Of a stretch of DNA of 64,000 nucleotides, positions 33,239 to 41,700 are shown piece by piece. The notes below the pieces were generated by a model. The model saw only the letters and a program-made list of their open reading frames with translations, made no database searches and had not been told where the DNA came from. The position numbers were made by a program, and so were the translations under genes. Position 1 is the first letter of the stretch; each line of letters begins with the position of its first letter. This DNA comes from Alicycliphilus denitrificans K601 (GTDB taxonomy: Bacteria; Pseudomonadota; Gammaproteobacteria; Burkholderiales; Burkholderiaceae_C): assembly GCF_000204645.1 (NCBI RefSeq), contig NC_015423.1, positions 11,489 through 75,488 on the forward strand. Direction: 5' to 3'.

Positions 33239-34225
33239 ATGTCCCACATCTTGATCGACCACCTGACACAAGCCGCATCGTTTTACCGTGGCCAGCTCCG
33301 CGCCTCTCATCGTGCGGTTGCATACCTGAAGGCGCGCGGCCTGCGCGGCGACATCGCGGCCCGTTATGGCTTGGGCTATGCCCCGGCCGGCTTCCAGGCG
33401 CTGCGCGAGGCATTCCCGAACTACAACGACCGGGCCTTGGAGAAGGCCGGGCTGGTTGCGGTCAATGACGGCGGCCGCCGCTATGACCGCTTCCGCGACC
33501 GAATCATGTTCCCCATCCTCGATGACGCCGGCAGCGTGATCGGCTTCGGTGGCCGCGTGCTCGAAGGCGACGGGCCGAAGTATCTCAACTCACCGGAAAC
33601 CGAAGTTTTCCAGAAGGGGCGCGTGCTGTTCGGTCTGACCCAGGCGGCCGAGGCCATTGCCGCGACCGGCACCGCCTATGTGGTGGAGGGATACCTGGAT
33701 GTCGTCAGTCTGGCCCAACATGGTGTGCAGAACGCTGTGGCCACGCTGGGCACGGCTACAACAGGCCAGCATGTGGAGCGGCTGCTGGGCTTGGCCAAGC
33801 GCGTGATCTTCTGCTTTGACGGGGACGACGCCGGCAGACGGGCGGCTGCGCGCGCCCTGGACGTGTGCCTGCCTCATGTCACCGACGCGGCCGACGTGAG
33901 TTTCCTTTTCCTTCCGCGCGACCACGACCCGGACAGCTACGTGCGCGCCAAGGGTGGGGATGCCTTCAACGACTTGGCCTTGGAGGCTTCGAGCCTCGAA
34001 GGCTTCTTCTTGGCCAGCGCGATGCAGGGTTGCCAGTTGGAGTACGCCGAGGGCCGGGCGCGGCTGGTTGCCATGGCTGCGCCGCGTCTCCAGCAGATCA
34101 ATGCACCGGCAATGCTGTGCCGGATTCTGACCGCCATTGCTGGGCCGTCCAAGTTTTCCGTGGGCGAGCTGATCGACTTATGCGGCTTGGAAAAAAACAT
34201 GCTTTTAACTATTGACCGTCAATAG
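33239..34225 (+). CDS. DnaG-like primase without zinc-binding domain
   Basis: 328 residues. It starts at the DnaG core (ASHRAVAYLKARGLRGDIAARYGLGYAP; RFRDRIMFPILDDAGSVIGFGGRVL; PKYLNSPETEVFQKGRVLFGL). The Toprim domain follows (AYVVEGYLDVVSLAQHGVQNAVATLGTA; IFCFDGDDAGRRAA), with the Glu and Asp-x-Asp ligands kept. The N-terminal zinc finger of chromosomal DnaG and the helicase-binding C-terminus are lacking, as in many plasmid primases. It probably primes the transferred strand in the recipient. The last codons and stop TAG lie inside the next operator. Confidence 0.87.
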   Translation: MSHILIDHLTQAASFYRGQLRASHRAVAYLKARGLRGDIAARYGLGYAPAGFQALREAFPNYNDRALEKAGLVAVNDGGRRYDRFRDRIMFPILDDAGSVIGFGGRVLEGDGPKYLNSPETEVFQKGRVLFGLTQAAEAIAATGTAYVVEGYLDVVSLAQHGVQNAVATLGTATTGQHVERLLGLAKRVIFCFDGDDAGRRAAARALDVCLPHVTDAADVSFLFLPRDHDPDSYVRAKGGDAFNDLALEASSLEGFFLASAMQGCQLEYAEGRARLVAMAAPRLQQINAPAMLCRILTAIAGPSKFSVGELIDLCGLEKNMLLTIDRQ

Positions 34226-34239
34226 TTTTATGGTAGAAT
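34207..34239 (+). promoter_or_regulatory. operator-promoter of the par block (CTATTGAC-N-GTCAATAG)
   Basis: The 10-1-10 palindrome at 34207-34227 overlaps the primase stop codon. -35 TTGACC (34212-34217), 16-base spacer, -10 TAGAAT (34234-34239). The centre base is C here and G in the other four copies. It drives the leader gene and parAB. Confidence 0.82.
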
Positions 34240-34316
34240 TCAACTCATCGGCAGCGGATGGACGGCCGATGAACCCCGGAAACAACTGTGAGCAGACAGT
34301 GGGGCGCTGAACCGAT

Positions 34317-34332
34317 CTTTCGCACGCGAAAG
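34317..34332. repeat. plasmid-wide palindrome, one-mismatch copy
   Basis: CTTTCGCACGCGAAAG in the leader of the par operon, upstream of the small gene before parA. Confidence 0.8.
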
Positions 34333-34380
34333 GGACGATCCACCGAAGACCATCATCAACATGACTTAGGAGCTTTGACC

Positions 34381-34800
34381 ATGCGTACTACCGTTTATGC
34401 CCGCCTCTTTGACCGACTGGCCGACCTGATCCCCAGCCTGCAATCCGCCCGCGCTGGTGCGGTTTTCTGCGCCCCTCCGCGAATCCCTGACGACATGGCC
34501 GTGTATTGCCACATTGCGGCCGCCGAGGGTGACATGCGCCTGATCGAGCTGGCCGACGACAACCAGAAGAAGGGCACGGTAATGCCTGCGCCGTGGCTCA
34601 AGCTGCGTGTGGATATGGCCAACAAGCTGGCCGAGGTGCTGGAGATGGAAGACACCTTCGGTTATCAGGTGATCTACACGGGCGGCAGTGCGGTGAATCC
34701 GCGCCGCGCCCAAATCAACATGTTCGCTATGAACTGGCTGCAAGTCATGGTGAATTTTGAGCTGTGCTTCCAGCCTGCCGACGTGTCGGTGGCGGCCTGA
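34381..34800 (+). CDS. hypothetical protein preceding parA
   Basis: 139 residues from ATG 34381 (TAGGAG 11 bases upstream). Compact soluble protein with segments such as RIPDDMAVYCHIAAAEGDMRLIELADDNQKKG and FGYQVIYTGGSAVNPRRAQINMFAMNWLQVMVNFELCF. No family is recognised. The leader carries the AGACCATCATCAAC element at 34347. A longer frame from 34288 runs over the leader and is not favoured. Confidence 0.68.
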   Translation: MRTTVYARLFDRLADLIPSLQSARAGAVFCAPPRIPDDMAVYCHIAAAEGDMRLIELADDNQKKGTVMPAPWLKLRVDMANKLAEVLEMEDTFGYQVIYTGGSAVNPRRAQINMFAMNWLQVMVNFELCFQPADVSVAA

Positions 34801-34828
34801 TCGACAACCAGGGAAAGGACGAACGATC

Positions 34829-35611
34829 ATGAAAACCATCGCTATCGCCAACCAGAAGGGCGGAGTCGGCAAGACCACTGTTGCCCGCAACCTGGCTTTC
34901 TTCGCCATCGAGCGCGGCTTGCGCGTCCTGTGCGTTGACCTCGATCCGCAAAAGAACTTCAGCAAGACCCTCCGGGCACTGCGCGAGCGTACCGTGGGCG
35001 ACCAGGGCGACGAGCTGCAATCGCTGACGGGTAGCGCCTTGTTCGACGGAGAGGCCATCGAACTGCAACCGCTTCCGTGCGGGGAGTCCGCTGCGCTGGT
35101 GGCTGCTGACCGCGAGCTGGTGGACGTGGCCAGCCGCCCGCTGGAAGACCTGCACGCCCCGCGCGCTGCGCTTGCCAAGCTGGCCAAAGACTTCGACGTG
35201 TGCATCATCGACACGGCCCCGACGCTGGGGAATCCGCTGTATGCCGCGCTGATCGCCGCTGACTTCGTGGTGTGCCCCTGCACGATGGATCAAGACGCCA
35301 TCGACGGCCTGGGCGACCTGTTTGAAGACATTGCGCGCGTGCAGCAACTGGAATGGAACGCCGACCTTGTGACGCTGGGCCTGCTGGCCAACCGCGTCAA
35401 TACCCGCCGCGCCTTCGACCGCAACGCCCTGGAGCAATTGCGCGACGAGCTGGGCGAGGTGGTGATGGAAGGGGTGCTTTACGACCGCGCAGCCACGCAG
35501 TACGCCAAGGATCGGCCGGTGTGGCGCGTGCAAAGCGGCGAAAGCCAAATCCTGGCCGCCCGCGAAATGAAAGCGGTGTGCAACCAGATTTTCGACAAAG
35601 CCGCGATCTAA
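34829..35611 (+). CDS. parA: ParA, partition ATPase (IncC-like)
   Basis: 260 residues of the small Walker-type ParA class. The deviant Walker A KGGVGKTT begins at residue 10, followed by VLCVDLDPQKNFSKTL and DVCIIDTAPTLGNPL (Walker B-like). There is no extra N-terminal HTH, so transcriptional control is likely left to the KorA/KorB-like proteins, as in IncP IncC. It acts on nucleoid-bound ATP gradients to distribute plasmid copies. It is followed 12 bases later by parB. Confidence 0.93.
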   Translation: MKTIAIANQKGGVGKTTVARNLAFFAIERGLRVLCVDLDPQKNFSKTLRALRERTVGDQGDELQSLTGSALFDGEAIELQPLPCGESAALVAADRELVDVASRPLEDLHAPRAALAKLAKDFDVCIIDTAPTLGNPLYAALIAADFVVCPCTMDQDAIDGLGDLFEDIARVQQLEWNADLVTLGLLANRVNTRRAFDRNALEQLRDELGEVVMEGVLYDRAATQYAKDRPVWRVQSGESQILAAREMKAVCNQIFDKAAI

Positions 35612-35623
35612 AAGGACAAGGAC

Positions 35624-36916
35624 ATGACCGCAACCACAACCAACAAAAAGCCCGGCCTCAACCTGGGCAAGCTGTCCGCCGTGGCTCAGATCGCCGTCAA
35701 GCCGGTGCAGCCGGCCGACGCCGAAATCGAACTGGCGCGCATCTACAGCGTCAAGCAGGTTCGCAAGACGTTCCGCAACCTGGAGGAACTGGCCGAGAGC
35801 TTCAAGCTGAACGGCATCATCGAGCCGCTGGTGGTGCATGAAGAAGCGGACGGCCGCTACCGCATCATCGTCGGGGAGCGCCGCTACCGCGCCGCGCCGC
35901 TGGCTGGGCTGGTCAAGGTGCCCGTCATCATCAAGAAGGGGTTGACCGAGCTGCAAATCCGCCGTTTGCAAGTCACGGAGAACAACGACCGCGACGACCT
36001 GACCGCCTACGAGGAAGCAATGGGCGTGATCGAAGACGTGGAGCTGTACGGCACCAAGGAAGCCATGACGATCTGGAACCGTGGCGAGGCATGGGTTAGC
36101 AAGCGCATGGCTGTGCGCCGCTATGCAGACCCGGTGCGCGAGCTGCTGGAGAACGATCTGTGCGGCGACTTCGAGGTGCTTCACTGCCTCAACCAGATTT
36201 ACGACATCGAGGACACGCACACCGAGTTTTCGCGCCTCTCTCACCGCATGAACGAGGGCTTGCCCTTGTCGCGCGACGAAGCCCGCAACACGCTGGCCAG
36301 AATGAAGGCATGGAAGCAGCAGCAAGACGATCTGGCCCAGCGCCGCATCGAGCTGGACAACGCCAAGAAGGCCGGCGACAAGGCCCCGGAGAAGACGCCT
36401 GCATGGCTGGAAGAACAGCGCAAGCGGGATGCCGAGCGTGCGGCTGCTGGAGCTGATGCCGGCGACCAGGACGAGGACGGCGGCCAAGACCCCGCACCGG
36501 CCCCGGCCGTCGCCTCGGGACGCGGCCAGCAAGCCCTCCCGACGATGGAGCTGACCCCGGAGCAGAAGGCCGCCGCCGAGAAGGAGCGAGCCAACGAAAA
36601 GCTGCTGTCGCTGCGGGAAGAAACCTTCGAGTGGGGCGAAGCCAATCAGGCGCAGTTCTTCAGCATGAAAACCCACATGACCACGCTGGGCCACAACATG
36701 CACGAAACCGAGTGGGTGCTGTGGCAAGGGTTCCTGTCCATGACCTTGCCGATGCTGGAAGGCATCGGCCCGGAGCGGGCTGTCATGTACCTGAAGAAGC
36801 TCCAGGGCGAGCTGAAGGACAAGACGCCGGCGCAGTTGTGGGAAGAACTGCATCCCGACATCGAGGGCGCTGGCCGGAATGCCTCTCCCGACATGCCGGA
36901 AGGCTGGCGTTTCTGA
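35624..36916 (+). CDS. parB: ParB/KorB-like centromere-binding and regulatory protein
   Basis: 430 residues. The ParB N-terminal CTPase-type domain spans about 35-105 (VRKTFRNLEELAESFKLNGIIEPLVV; RYRIIVGERRYRAAPLAGLVKVPVIIK). An HTH region lies about 126-166 (ENNDRDDLTAYEEAMGVIEDVELYGTKEAMTIWNRGEAWVSKRM). The C-terminal half is charged and Ala-rich. The arrangement after a small ParA matches incC-korB of IncP. Copies of the 16-bp palindrome flank the operon at 34317 and 36956, making this protein the leading candidate to bind it. Confidence 0.92.
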   Translation: MTATTTNKKPGLNLGKLSAVAQIAVKPVQPADAEIELARIYSVKQVRKTFRNLEELAESFKLNGIIEPLVVHEEADGRYRIIVGERRYRAAPLAGLVKVPVIIKKGLTELQIRRLQVTENNDRDDLTAYEEAMGVIEDVELYGTKEAMTIWNRGEAWVSKRMAVRRYADPVRELLENDLCGDFEVLHCLNQIYDIEDTHTEFSRLSHRMNEGLPLSRDEARNTLARMKAWKQQQDDLAQRRIELDNAKKAGDKAPEKTPAWLEEQRKRDAERAAAGADAGDQDEDGGQDPAPAPAVASGRGQQALPTMELTPEQKAAAEKERANEKLLSLREETFEWGEANQAQFFSMKTHMTTLGHNMHETEWVLWQGFLSMTLPMLEGIGPERAVMYLKKLQGELKDKTPAQLWEELHPDIEGAGRNASPDMPEGWRF

Positions 36917-36929
36917 CCTCTCCATGAGG

Positions 36930-36946
36930 GCGGCCGCTGGCCGCCT
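36930..36946 (+). terminator. stem-loop after parB
   Basis: GGCGGCC-GCT-GGCCGCC forms a 7-bp GC stem followed by a TCTCTTTC tract. The T-run is weak, so this may be an attenuating terminator. Confidence 0.5.
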
Positions 36947-36955
36947 CTCTTTCAA

Positions 36956-36971
36956 CTTTCGCGCGCGAAAC
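36956..36971. repeat. plasmid-wide palindrome, one-mismatch copy
   Basis: CTTTCGCGCGCGAAAC, 26 bases before the korA-like start. Only the last base departs from the perfect core. Confidence 0.8.
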
Positions 36972-36996
36972 CGCGCTGATGCACCGGACGGCCCCA

Positions 36997-37377
36997 ATGA
37001 GACTGAAACGCCTTACCCCGCAAGCCTTTGACCGCGCTGCCGCCGACACCCGCATGGGCGACCAAGCCCGTGAAATGGCGCGCGCCGTGTTGGTGGATGG
37101 ACGCGCCCAAGTGGACGTGGCCACCGAGTACGGTATGAGCAAGCAACGTGTCAGCGGAGCCGTGGCCACTATCGAGCGGGCATACAAGAAAACTACGACG
37201 CCGGGCGTGAGTTCCATTCGCGTGGAGCTGGATCTTCCTGAAACCTTGGCCTTGGAGCTGGCCGCCTTGGCCGAGGCAATGAAAGGGTGCGACGACGCGG
37301 CCAGATGCGCCGAGGCGCTGGATAAGGCCACGAACGCCGTGCGCAAGGCCGCCAAGTTATTGGTGGCCGCGCCATGA
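36997..37377 (+). CDS. korA: KorA/TrfB-like repressor
   Basis: 126 residues from ATG 36997. MRLKRLTPQAFDRAAADTRMGDQAREMARAVLVDGRAQVDVATEYGMSKQRVSGAVATIERAYK aligns by eye along the full DNA-binding domain of IncP KorA (its KKRLTESQF start, VLVDGKPQ, the HTH and the following helix). The C-terminus differs and is Ala-rich and helical, probably for dimerisation. It is a good candidate for the CTATTGAC-N-GTCAATAG operator. In IncP, KorA and KorB cooperate, and the same pair is adjacent here. An alternative start at 36979 would overlap the promoter zone. Confidence 0.85.
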   Translation: MRLKRLTPQAFDRAAADTRMGDQAREMARAVLVDGRAQVDVATEYGMSKQRVSGAVATIERAYKKTTTPGVSSIRVELDLPETLALELAALAEAMKGCDDAARCAEALDKATNAVRKAAKLLVAAP

Positions 37378-37415
37378 CCTACGCGATCAACCAAGACGAG
37401 GCGCAGGGTGCTCCC

Positions 37416-37444
37416 TTGCGCCTTTGTCGTTTATAAACGATAAT
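37416..37444 (+). promoter_or_regulatory. promoter and 14-bp palindrome of the HigB/HigA-like pair
   Basis: -35 TTGCGC (37416-37421), 17-base spacer, -10 GATAAT (37439-37444). The spacer and -10 overlap the perfect palindrome TCGTTTATAAACGA (37427-37440), a likely autoregulatory operator. The toxin ATG lies at the predicted transcription start, so the message would be leaderless or nearly so. Confidence 0.65.
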
Positions 37445-37774
37445 ATGGACATGTTCACCGTTCGGCACTACATCACCGAGGACGAGCACGACCCGTTTCA
37501 AGAGTGGCTGAAGAAGCTGCGCGACCCGATTGCAAAAGGCCAGGTGGTCAGGCGCGTGGGCCGCATTGAGGCGGGGAACTTTGGCGATCACAAGCCCTGC
37601 CGCGAAGGTGTGTGGGAGCTGCGAATCGACCAAGGCCCCGGCTACCGCGTCTATTACGCGATGGCGGGCGCGGTGGTAGTTCTACTGCTATGCGGCGGTG
37701 ACAAAGGCACCCAGGACGCCGACATCGAGCGCGCGATTGGGTTTTGGAAAGACTGGCAACGGAGGTCAGCATGA
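37445..37774 (+). CDS. RelE/HigB-family toxin (Gp49-like)
   Basis: 109 residues from ATG 37445 (or 107 from ATG 37451). Typical blocks of the HigB/Gp49 addiction-module killer group: FQEWLKKLRDPIAKGQVVRRVGRIEAGNFGDHKPCREGVWELRIDQGPGYRVYYA, then VVLLLCGGDKGTQDADIERAI. Such proteins are ribosome-dependent mRNA interferases. The gene comes before its antitoxin, as in HigBA, and shares ATGA with it. Confidence 0.88.
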   Translation: MDMFTVRHYITEDEHDPFQEWLKKLRDPIAKGQVVRRVGRIEAGNFGDHKPCREGVWELRIDQGPGYRVYYAMAGAVVVLLLCGGDKGTQDADIERAIGFWKDWQRRSA

Positions 37775-38082
37775 AGGATCGAAGCCACGACGAAGCAATG
37801 GCCGAACTGTTCAAGGAAGACCCGGCTTTTGCGGCCGAGTACCTAAACCAGCTTCTCCTGGATGGAGAACCGGCCGATCTACTGGTGGCGCTGCGCCAGA
37901 TGGCTCAAGCGCGCGGTGGCGTGCGCGCTATCGCCAAAGAAACCGAGCTGAATGCCAACCAGCTCTACCGCACGCTGTCGCCCCAGGGCAACCCGGAGCT
38001 GCGCAGCCTGTCTGCCGTGCTCAAGGCGCTGGGCCTGCGCTTGGCGGTGCAGCCAGTCGGCCAGCACCATGCCACGGCATGA
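37771..38082 (+). CDS. HigA-like HTH antitoxin
   Basis: 103 residues from ATG 37771 (SD GGAGGT). A Cro/C1-type HTH spans about 45-95 (LLVALRQMAQARGGVRAIAKETELNANQLYRTLSPQGNPELRSLSAVLKALGLRLAV), the form of addiction-module antidotes paired with Gp49-like toxins. It neutralises the toxin and represses the shared promoter, probably at the 14-bp palindrome. Confidence 0.87.
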   Translation: MKDRSHDEAMAELFKEDPAFAAEYLNQLLLDGEPADLLVALRQMAQARGGVRAIAKETELNANQLYRTLSPQGNPELRSLSAVLKALGLRLAVQPVGQHHATA

Positions 38083-38103
38083 ATCGGAACGCACAAAAGA
38101 AAA

Positions 38104-38145
38104 TGCCCGGCGAGCAGGCCGGGCACTTCAAAGACCATCATCAAC
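38104..38145 (+). promoter_or_regulatory. hairpin and leader element before repA
   Basis: TGCCCGGC-GAGCAG-GCCGGGCA (38104-38125) forms an 8-bp stem, followed by AGACCATCATCAAC (38132-38145). The same hairpin/leader pair occurs at 53224-53277. It may terminate the toxin-antitoxin transcript or control repA translation. Confidence 0.55.
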
Positions 38146-38195
38146 CCCTAACGGATCAACCCGCTTGGCAGCAAGAGACACATAAGGAGCAATGA

Positions 38196-39158
38196 ATGTC
38201 CCATCATAACACAGACAGCGAAAGCGCAACACTTTTTCCACTTGGGCGAGGCGATGAGCCGGCAAGTGGGAACATCCTGGCCAGCGCCGTGCAACCTGAC
38301 CTGTTTGTGGTGCTTGAGGCGATCCATGATTGGCCCGTTAAAGATGATGTGTCCTCAATGGAGTACCCCATCTTCTCCCTGTCAAAGAACCGCGACACGC
38401 GCATCCGCGTCTATTCGCGTGCAGGCCGGAGCATTCGCATCATCCCGTCCGCTGTGGGCGCGGCTACAGTCTTCGACAAAGACATCCTGATCTACTGCAT
38501 CAGCCAGATCGTGCGAGGGCACGATGCTGGCATCAAGGTTTCGCGCCGTGTCCGCGTGGACGTGTACCCGTTTCTGCTGGGAACGCGCCGCAGCACCGGA
38601 GGCGCGGCCTACGAGCGCGTGGTGGACATGTGCCGGCGCTTGAAGGGCACCACCATTGAAACGAACGTCAAGACGAACGAGAAGGAACAGCTCGAAGGCT
38701 TCGGCTTGATCGAAGACTACCGCGTGACGACCTGGACGAAGAACGGCAAGGGCGCGCTGGAGTTGGAACTGACAATTTCTGAATGGCTCTACCGGGCCGC
38801 AATGGACTTCGACATCCTCACGCTACACCCAGACTACTTCAGCCTTGGCCAAGCCCTGGAACGCCGCTTGTACGAGCTGGCCCGCAAGCACTGCGGCGAT
38901 AAGGCATGGTGGGAAATCAGCTTGCCGTTGCTGCTGGAGAAAACGGGCAGCTCGCAGACCTTGCGCCGCTTCAAGCAGGAGATCAAGGAAATCGTGGAGC
39001 GCGACCCATTGCCCGACTACCGGATGTTCCTCGACGAGTCCGTGAAGCCCAACAAACTGGTCATCATGACCCGCGATAACGCCAAACTGGTATGCGAGGC
39101 CAACAAGGCCGGCAAGCTGTCCTGGGTGTCCTACTTCTTGCAAAAAAAGCTGACCTGA
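38196..39158 (+). CDS. repA: RepA, replication initiator (RPA family)
   Basis: 320 residues from ATG 38196 (AAGGAG at good spacing). YPIFSLSKNRDTRIRVYSRAG, IYCISQIVRGHD, RRVRVDVYPFLLGTRRSTGGAAYERVVDMCRRLKGTTIETNVKTNE and FGLIEDYRV follow the replication initiator protein A family, which has two winged-helix domains. The product should bind the TCGTCTATCG iterons directly downstream to open the origin. Two operon-like genes of the toxin-antitoxin pair lie upstream, a common stability layout. Confidence 0.92.
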   Translation: MSHHNTDSESATLFPLGRGDEPASGNILASAVQPDLFVVLEAIHDWPVKDDVSSMEYPIFSLSKNRDTRIRVYSRAGRSIRIIPSAVGAATVFDKDILIYCISQIVRGHDAGIKVSRRVRVDVYPFLLGTRRSTGGAAYERVVDMCRRLKGTTIETNVKTNEKEQLEGFGLIEDYRVTTWTKNGKGALELELTISEWLYRAAMDFDILTLHPDYFSLGQALERRLYELARKHCGDKAWWEISLPLLLEKTGSSQTLRRFKQEIKEIVERDPLPDYRMFLDESVKPNKLVIMTRDNAKLVCEANKAGKLSWVSYFLQKKLT

Positions 39159-39251
39159 CGCCCATGCAGAGGCTCGCCGCACTGCCCCAGCTTGACCACC
39201 GGCAGAGCCTCAACCGCCCATCGTGGCCCCCTGGCCAGCGCCGGCCCGGAC

Positions 39252-39640
39252 TCGTCTATCGGCGTACATTTCGCCTTCTTGCCAAACTGCGCGAATTCGT
39301 CTATCGCGGTACGGTTTACTCGTCTATCACCGCACACCCCTGTGCGACAAAACTACCGAAAAACCCGCGTCAGCATTGGATTTTTAGCCCGGAAGCATCC
39401 GAAAACGCCTTTTTTGCTGCCACGCTGAAAGCATCCGATACTGCCAAAAACACTCGTCTATCGGCGTACATTTGGCTACTTATCCACAGAAAAACCGGCC
39501 GTTTCGTCTATCGACGTACAAACACTCGTCTATCGCGGTACGTTTTTCTCGTCTATCGGCGTACAGCTTTCTCGTCTATCGGCGTACATGCCACTTAGAA
39601 AAAGTCTTACGCGACAAGGACTTACGACAGCTTATCCACA
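39252..39640 (+). other. oriV: eight iterons and two DnaA boxes
   Basis: Eight copies of a 17-bp iteron, consensus TCGTCTATCGGCGTACA, start at 39252, 39297, 39320, 39454, 39504, 39526, 39549 and 39572. The last four are spaced 22-23 bp, two helical turns. Perfect DnaA boxes TTATCCACA lie at 39480-39488 and 39632-39640. An AT-rich stretch (39666-39690) follows, suited to melting. Variants of the inner bases (CGGCG, CGCGG, CGACG, CACCG) suggest affinity classes. Confidence 0.92.
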
Positions 39641-39694
39641 GCGTAACACGCGCGCGCGTTTTAACGCCTTCTTATTTAACGTTTTAACGCCGCC

Positions 39695-39716
39695 GAAGGG
39701 GGGGTGCCCCCCCTTC
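39695..39716. repeat. perfect G/C hairpin beside oriV
   Basis: GAAGGGGGGG-TG-CCCCCCCTTC, a 10-bp stem with a 2-base loop, just past the AT-rich part of oriV. Smaller hairpins follow to about 39880. Confidence 0.7.
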
Positions 39717-40588
39717 TCGAACCCTCCCGGCCGGCTTCGCCGTCCTCCCATCCCCCCAGGGGCTTTGCCCCTCGGCCTTCGGCCTCACCCCAAGTCGTGC
39801 GCGCCCTTGGCGCGAGTGCTTACAAAGCCCGGCTGCGCCGGGCGGGGGTGCTCCACCGCCCTGCAACCACGGTCTAAGCGGCTCAGGCCGTCCGCAAGCG
39901 GCCGTCCTGACCTGCCCCGCAAGCGGGGCACCCTACGGGCGCTAAGACACCGGATAAATCACGCCCGCCGCGTCCTACGGCCGCGCCGGCCGCTCAACCG
40001 GGCGCGCTGCGCGCCGTGGAAGACCGTCCCTGCTACACAACCGTCAAAAAGTCTTCAAAAGGGAGGGGCGAAGCCTTCCGCGATGGGCATGACGGCTTAA
40101 AAGGGCTGAAATGGCCGCGCAGGAGGCCCGCTACGGCGTTTTCTGACCATTGGCCAGCCCTGACCCCTCGGACACCCGGAAAAATCGCTTGTAGCGCGTT
40201 CTGTGCGGTCGATTTTTTTGCTGAACAGCTCATGCGAACCGCTGGCCAGCCACTGCCCTACGGCGGCCGCCTCGATGCGAGCCGGATGCCTGCCGGCGAA
40301 AGTGAACACGATAGACGAATCACTGCCCGCGAAGGCTCTGTTTCCGGGGCTTGGCGGTCGAATTCGAGTGCCAGCACGCATGAAATCGGCCTGATCCTGG
40401 CTAACTTGCCCATTTTTCCCGGCCTGGAGCCATTCGAGGCTCGGGCCGACGCGCCCGATTCGTCTATCGGGGGCTTTTCCAGAAGGACGGCCGCCGAGGT
40501 GGCCACCGACCTGCTTCCACCACCAGCTCGACGCCGGCACGCCGAAGGCAAGGGCGACGGCGGCCGATCCCGACCGGCACTTCGCCTG
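39717..40588. other. gene-free origin flank with two outlying iteron cores
   Basis: About 870 bases with no convincing gene. It contains several GC hairpins and two isolated iteron cores: TCGTCTATCG on the minus strand at 40310-40319 and on the plus strand at 40460-40469. These could serve in copy-number control by RepA handcuffing. Open frames here lack SD sequences and have origin-like composition. Confidence 0.6.
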
Positions 40589-40635
40589 TTGCGTTTGTTG
40601 TTGTTTGCTGTAAAATACAACATACAACAACAAAC
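40589..40635 (+). promoter_or_regulatory. kfrA promoter and operator
   Basis: Exact inverted arms GTTTGTTGTTG (40593-40603) and CAACAACAAAC (40625-40635) enclose a -10 TAAAAT (40611-40616). TTGCGT (40589-40594) lies 16 bases upstream as -35. KfrA of other plasmids represses its own promoter by binding such repeats. Confidence 0.72.
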
Positions 40636-40662
40636 AACACAATCAACCGAAAGGAGCCTGTC

Positions 40663-41700
40663 ATGGCAAGCGAAGCGATCATCACGGAAGAACTGATCTG
40701 TAAAGCCGCCGAACAACTGGCGGCAGAGGGGATGCGCCCGACGAACGAGACGGTGCGCGAACTGCTGGCGAAGTGGACGAGCACGAAGGGCGGCAGCTAC
40801 GCCACCATCGGCCCGGTGCTGCGCGCCTGGAAGGCCCGCCGCAAGGCTGCCGAGTCGGCCGAGCCGGTACGCGAGGCCGCGCCCCAGGTTGTGCTCGACA
40901 AGGTGCAGGGCTGGGCTTCGGACATGTGGGGCGTGGCCCTAGAGCTTGCCAATGGCCGCTTGGCCTCCGAGCGTGAATCCCTGGAGCGGGTGCGTCAGGA
41001 ACTCGAAGCCGAGACAGCGGAGGCGCTGGCCCTGGCCGAGAAGCGAGAGGACGAGCGCGATGAAGCACGCCGGCAAGCCGCCGAGCTGACCGACCAACTC
41101 GCCAGCCTTCAAGTCGACGTGGCTGCGCAAACCGAACGGGCTGCGGCTGGTGAAGCACGGGCGGCAGAGCTGGAGAAGCGGGCCAATGAGGTGCATGACG
41201 ACCTGAAGGCCGAGCGTGCGCGGCGTGATGAAGCGGAGGCTGCGCGCCGGACGGTGGAAGCCGAGCTTTCCACCCAGCGCGCGGACGTGGCCCGACTCTC
41301 CCAGCAAGCGGCAGACTTGGAGCGCGAGCTGGCCCAAGTTCGCGGTGAACTTGCGCGAGTGCAGGATCAAGGAGCGGCCGAGCTGGCGGCGGCGCGGAAA
41401 GAGCACGCCGAAGGGGCGGCTGCTCAACGTGCCCAGCATGATGCCGAGGTGGGGCGACTGAAAGATGCTCACCAGCAGGCATTGCACGACCAGAAGCAGC
41501 GCAGCGTGGAGGTCATCGGCAAGCTGGAGACTTCCAAGCAGCGCATGGAGGCCGAGCTGGACGAGGCGCGCAAAGAGGCACGCGATGCGGCCGCCCAACT
41601 TGGCCGGGTGACAGGGGAACTCGACGCGCTGCGCAGTCAAGTCGCCAGTCAAGAGGCGACCATCCGGGGCTTCACCGCAAAGAAGGCTGACAAGACATGA
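40663..41700 (+). CDS. kfrA: KfrA, coiled-coil DNA-binding protein
   Basis: 345 residues. The N-terminal 60 residues are the KfrA DNA-binding domain (ITEELICKAAEQLAAEGMRPTNETVRELLAKWTSTKGGSYATIGPVLRAWKARR). From about residue 80 to the end is one long Ala/Glu/Arg/Gln-rich coiled coil. KfrA is an autorepressor with a role in plasmid stability, possibly as a scaffold for segregation. The start has AAGGAG upstream. It overlaps the next gene by ATGA. Confidence 0.92.
   Translation: MASEAIITEELICKAAEQLAAEGMRPTNETVRELLAKWTSTKGGSYATIGPVLRAWKARRKAAESAEPVREAAPQVVLDKVQGWASDMWGVALELANGRLASERESLERVRQELEAETAEALALAEKREDERDEARRQAAELTDQLASLQVDVAAQTERAAAGEARAAELEKRANEVHDDLKAERARRDEAEAARRTVEAELSTQRADVARLSQQAADLERELAQVRGELARVQDQGAAELAAARKEHAEGAAAQRAQHDAEVGRLKDAHQQALHDQKQRSVEVIGKLETSKQRMEAELDEARKEARDAAAQLGRVTGELDALRSQVASQEATIRGFTAKKADKT

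Noticed and set aside
39252..39588. Possible CRISPR array from the repeated TCGTCTATCG unit
   Set aside because: The units are 17 bp, have no constant-length spacers, sit by repA and DnaA boxes, and no cas genes are present. These are iterons.
40016..40696. Plus-strand frame through the oriV flank into kfrA
   Set aside because: It has no SD, covers iteron cores and the kfrA promoter, and stops inside kfrA in another frame.
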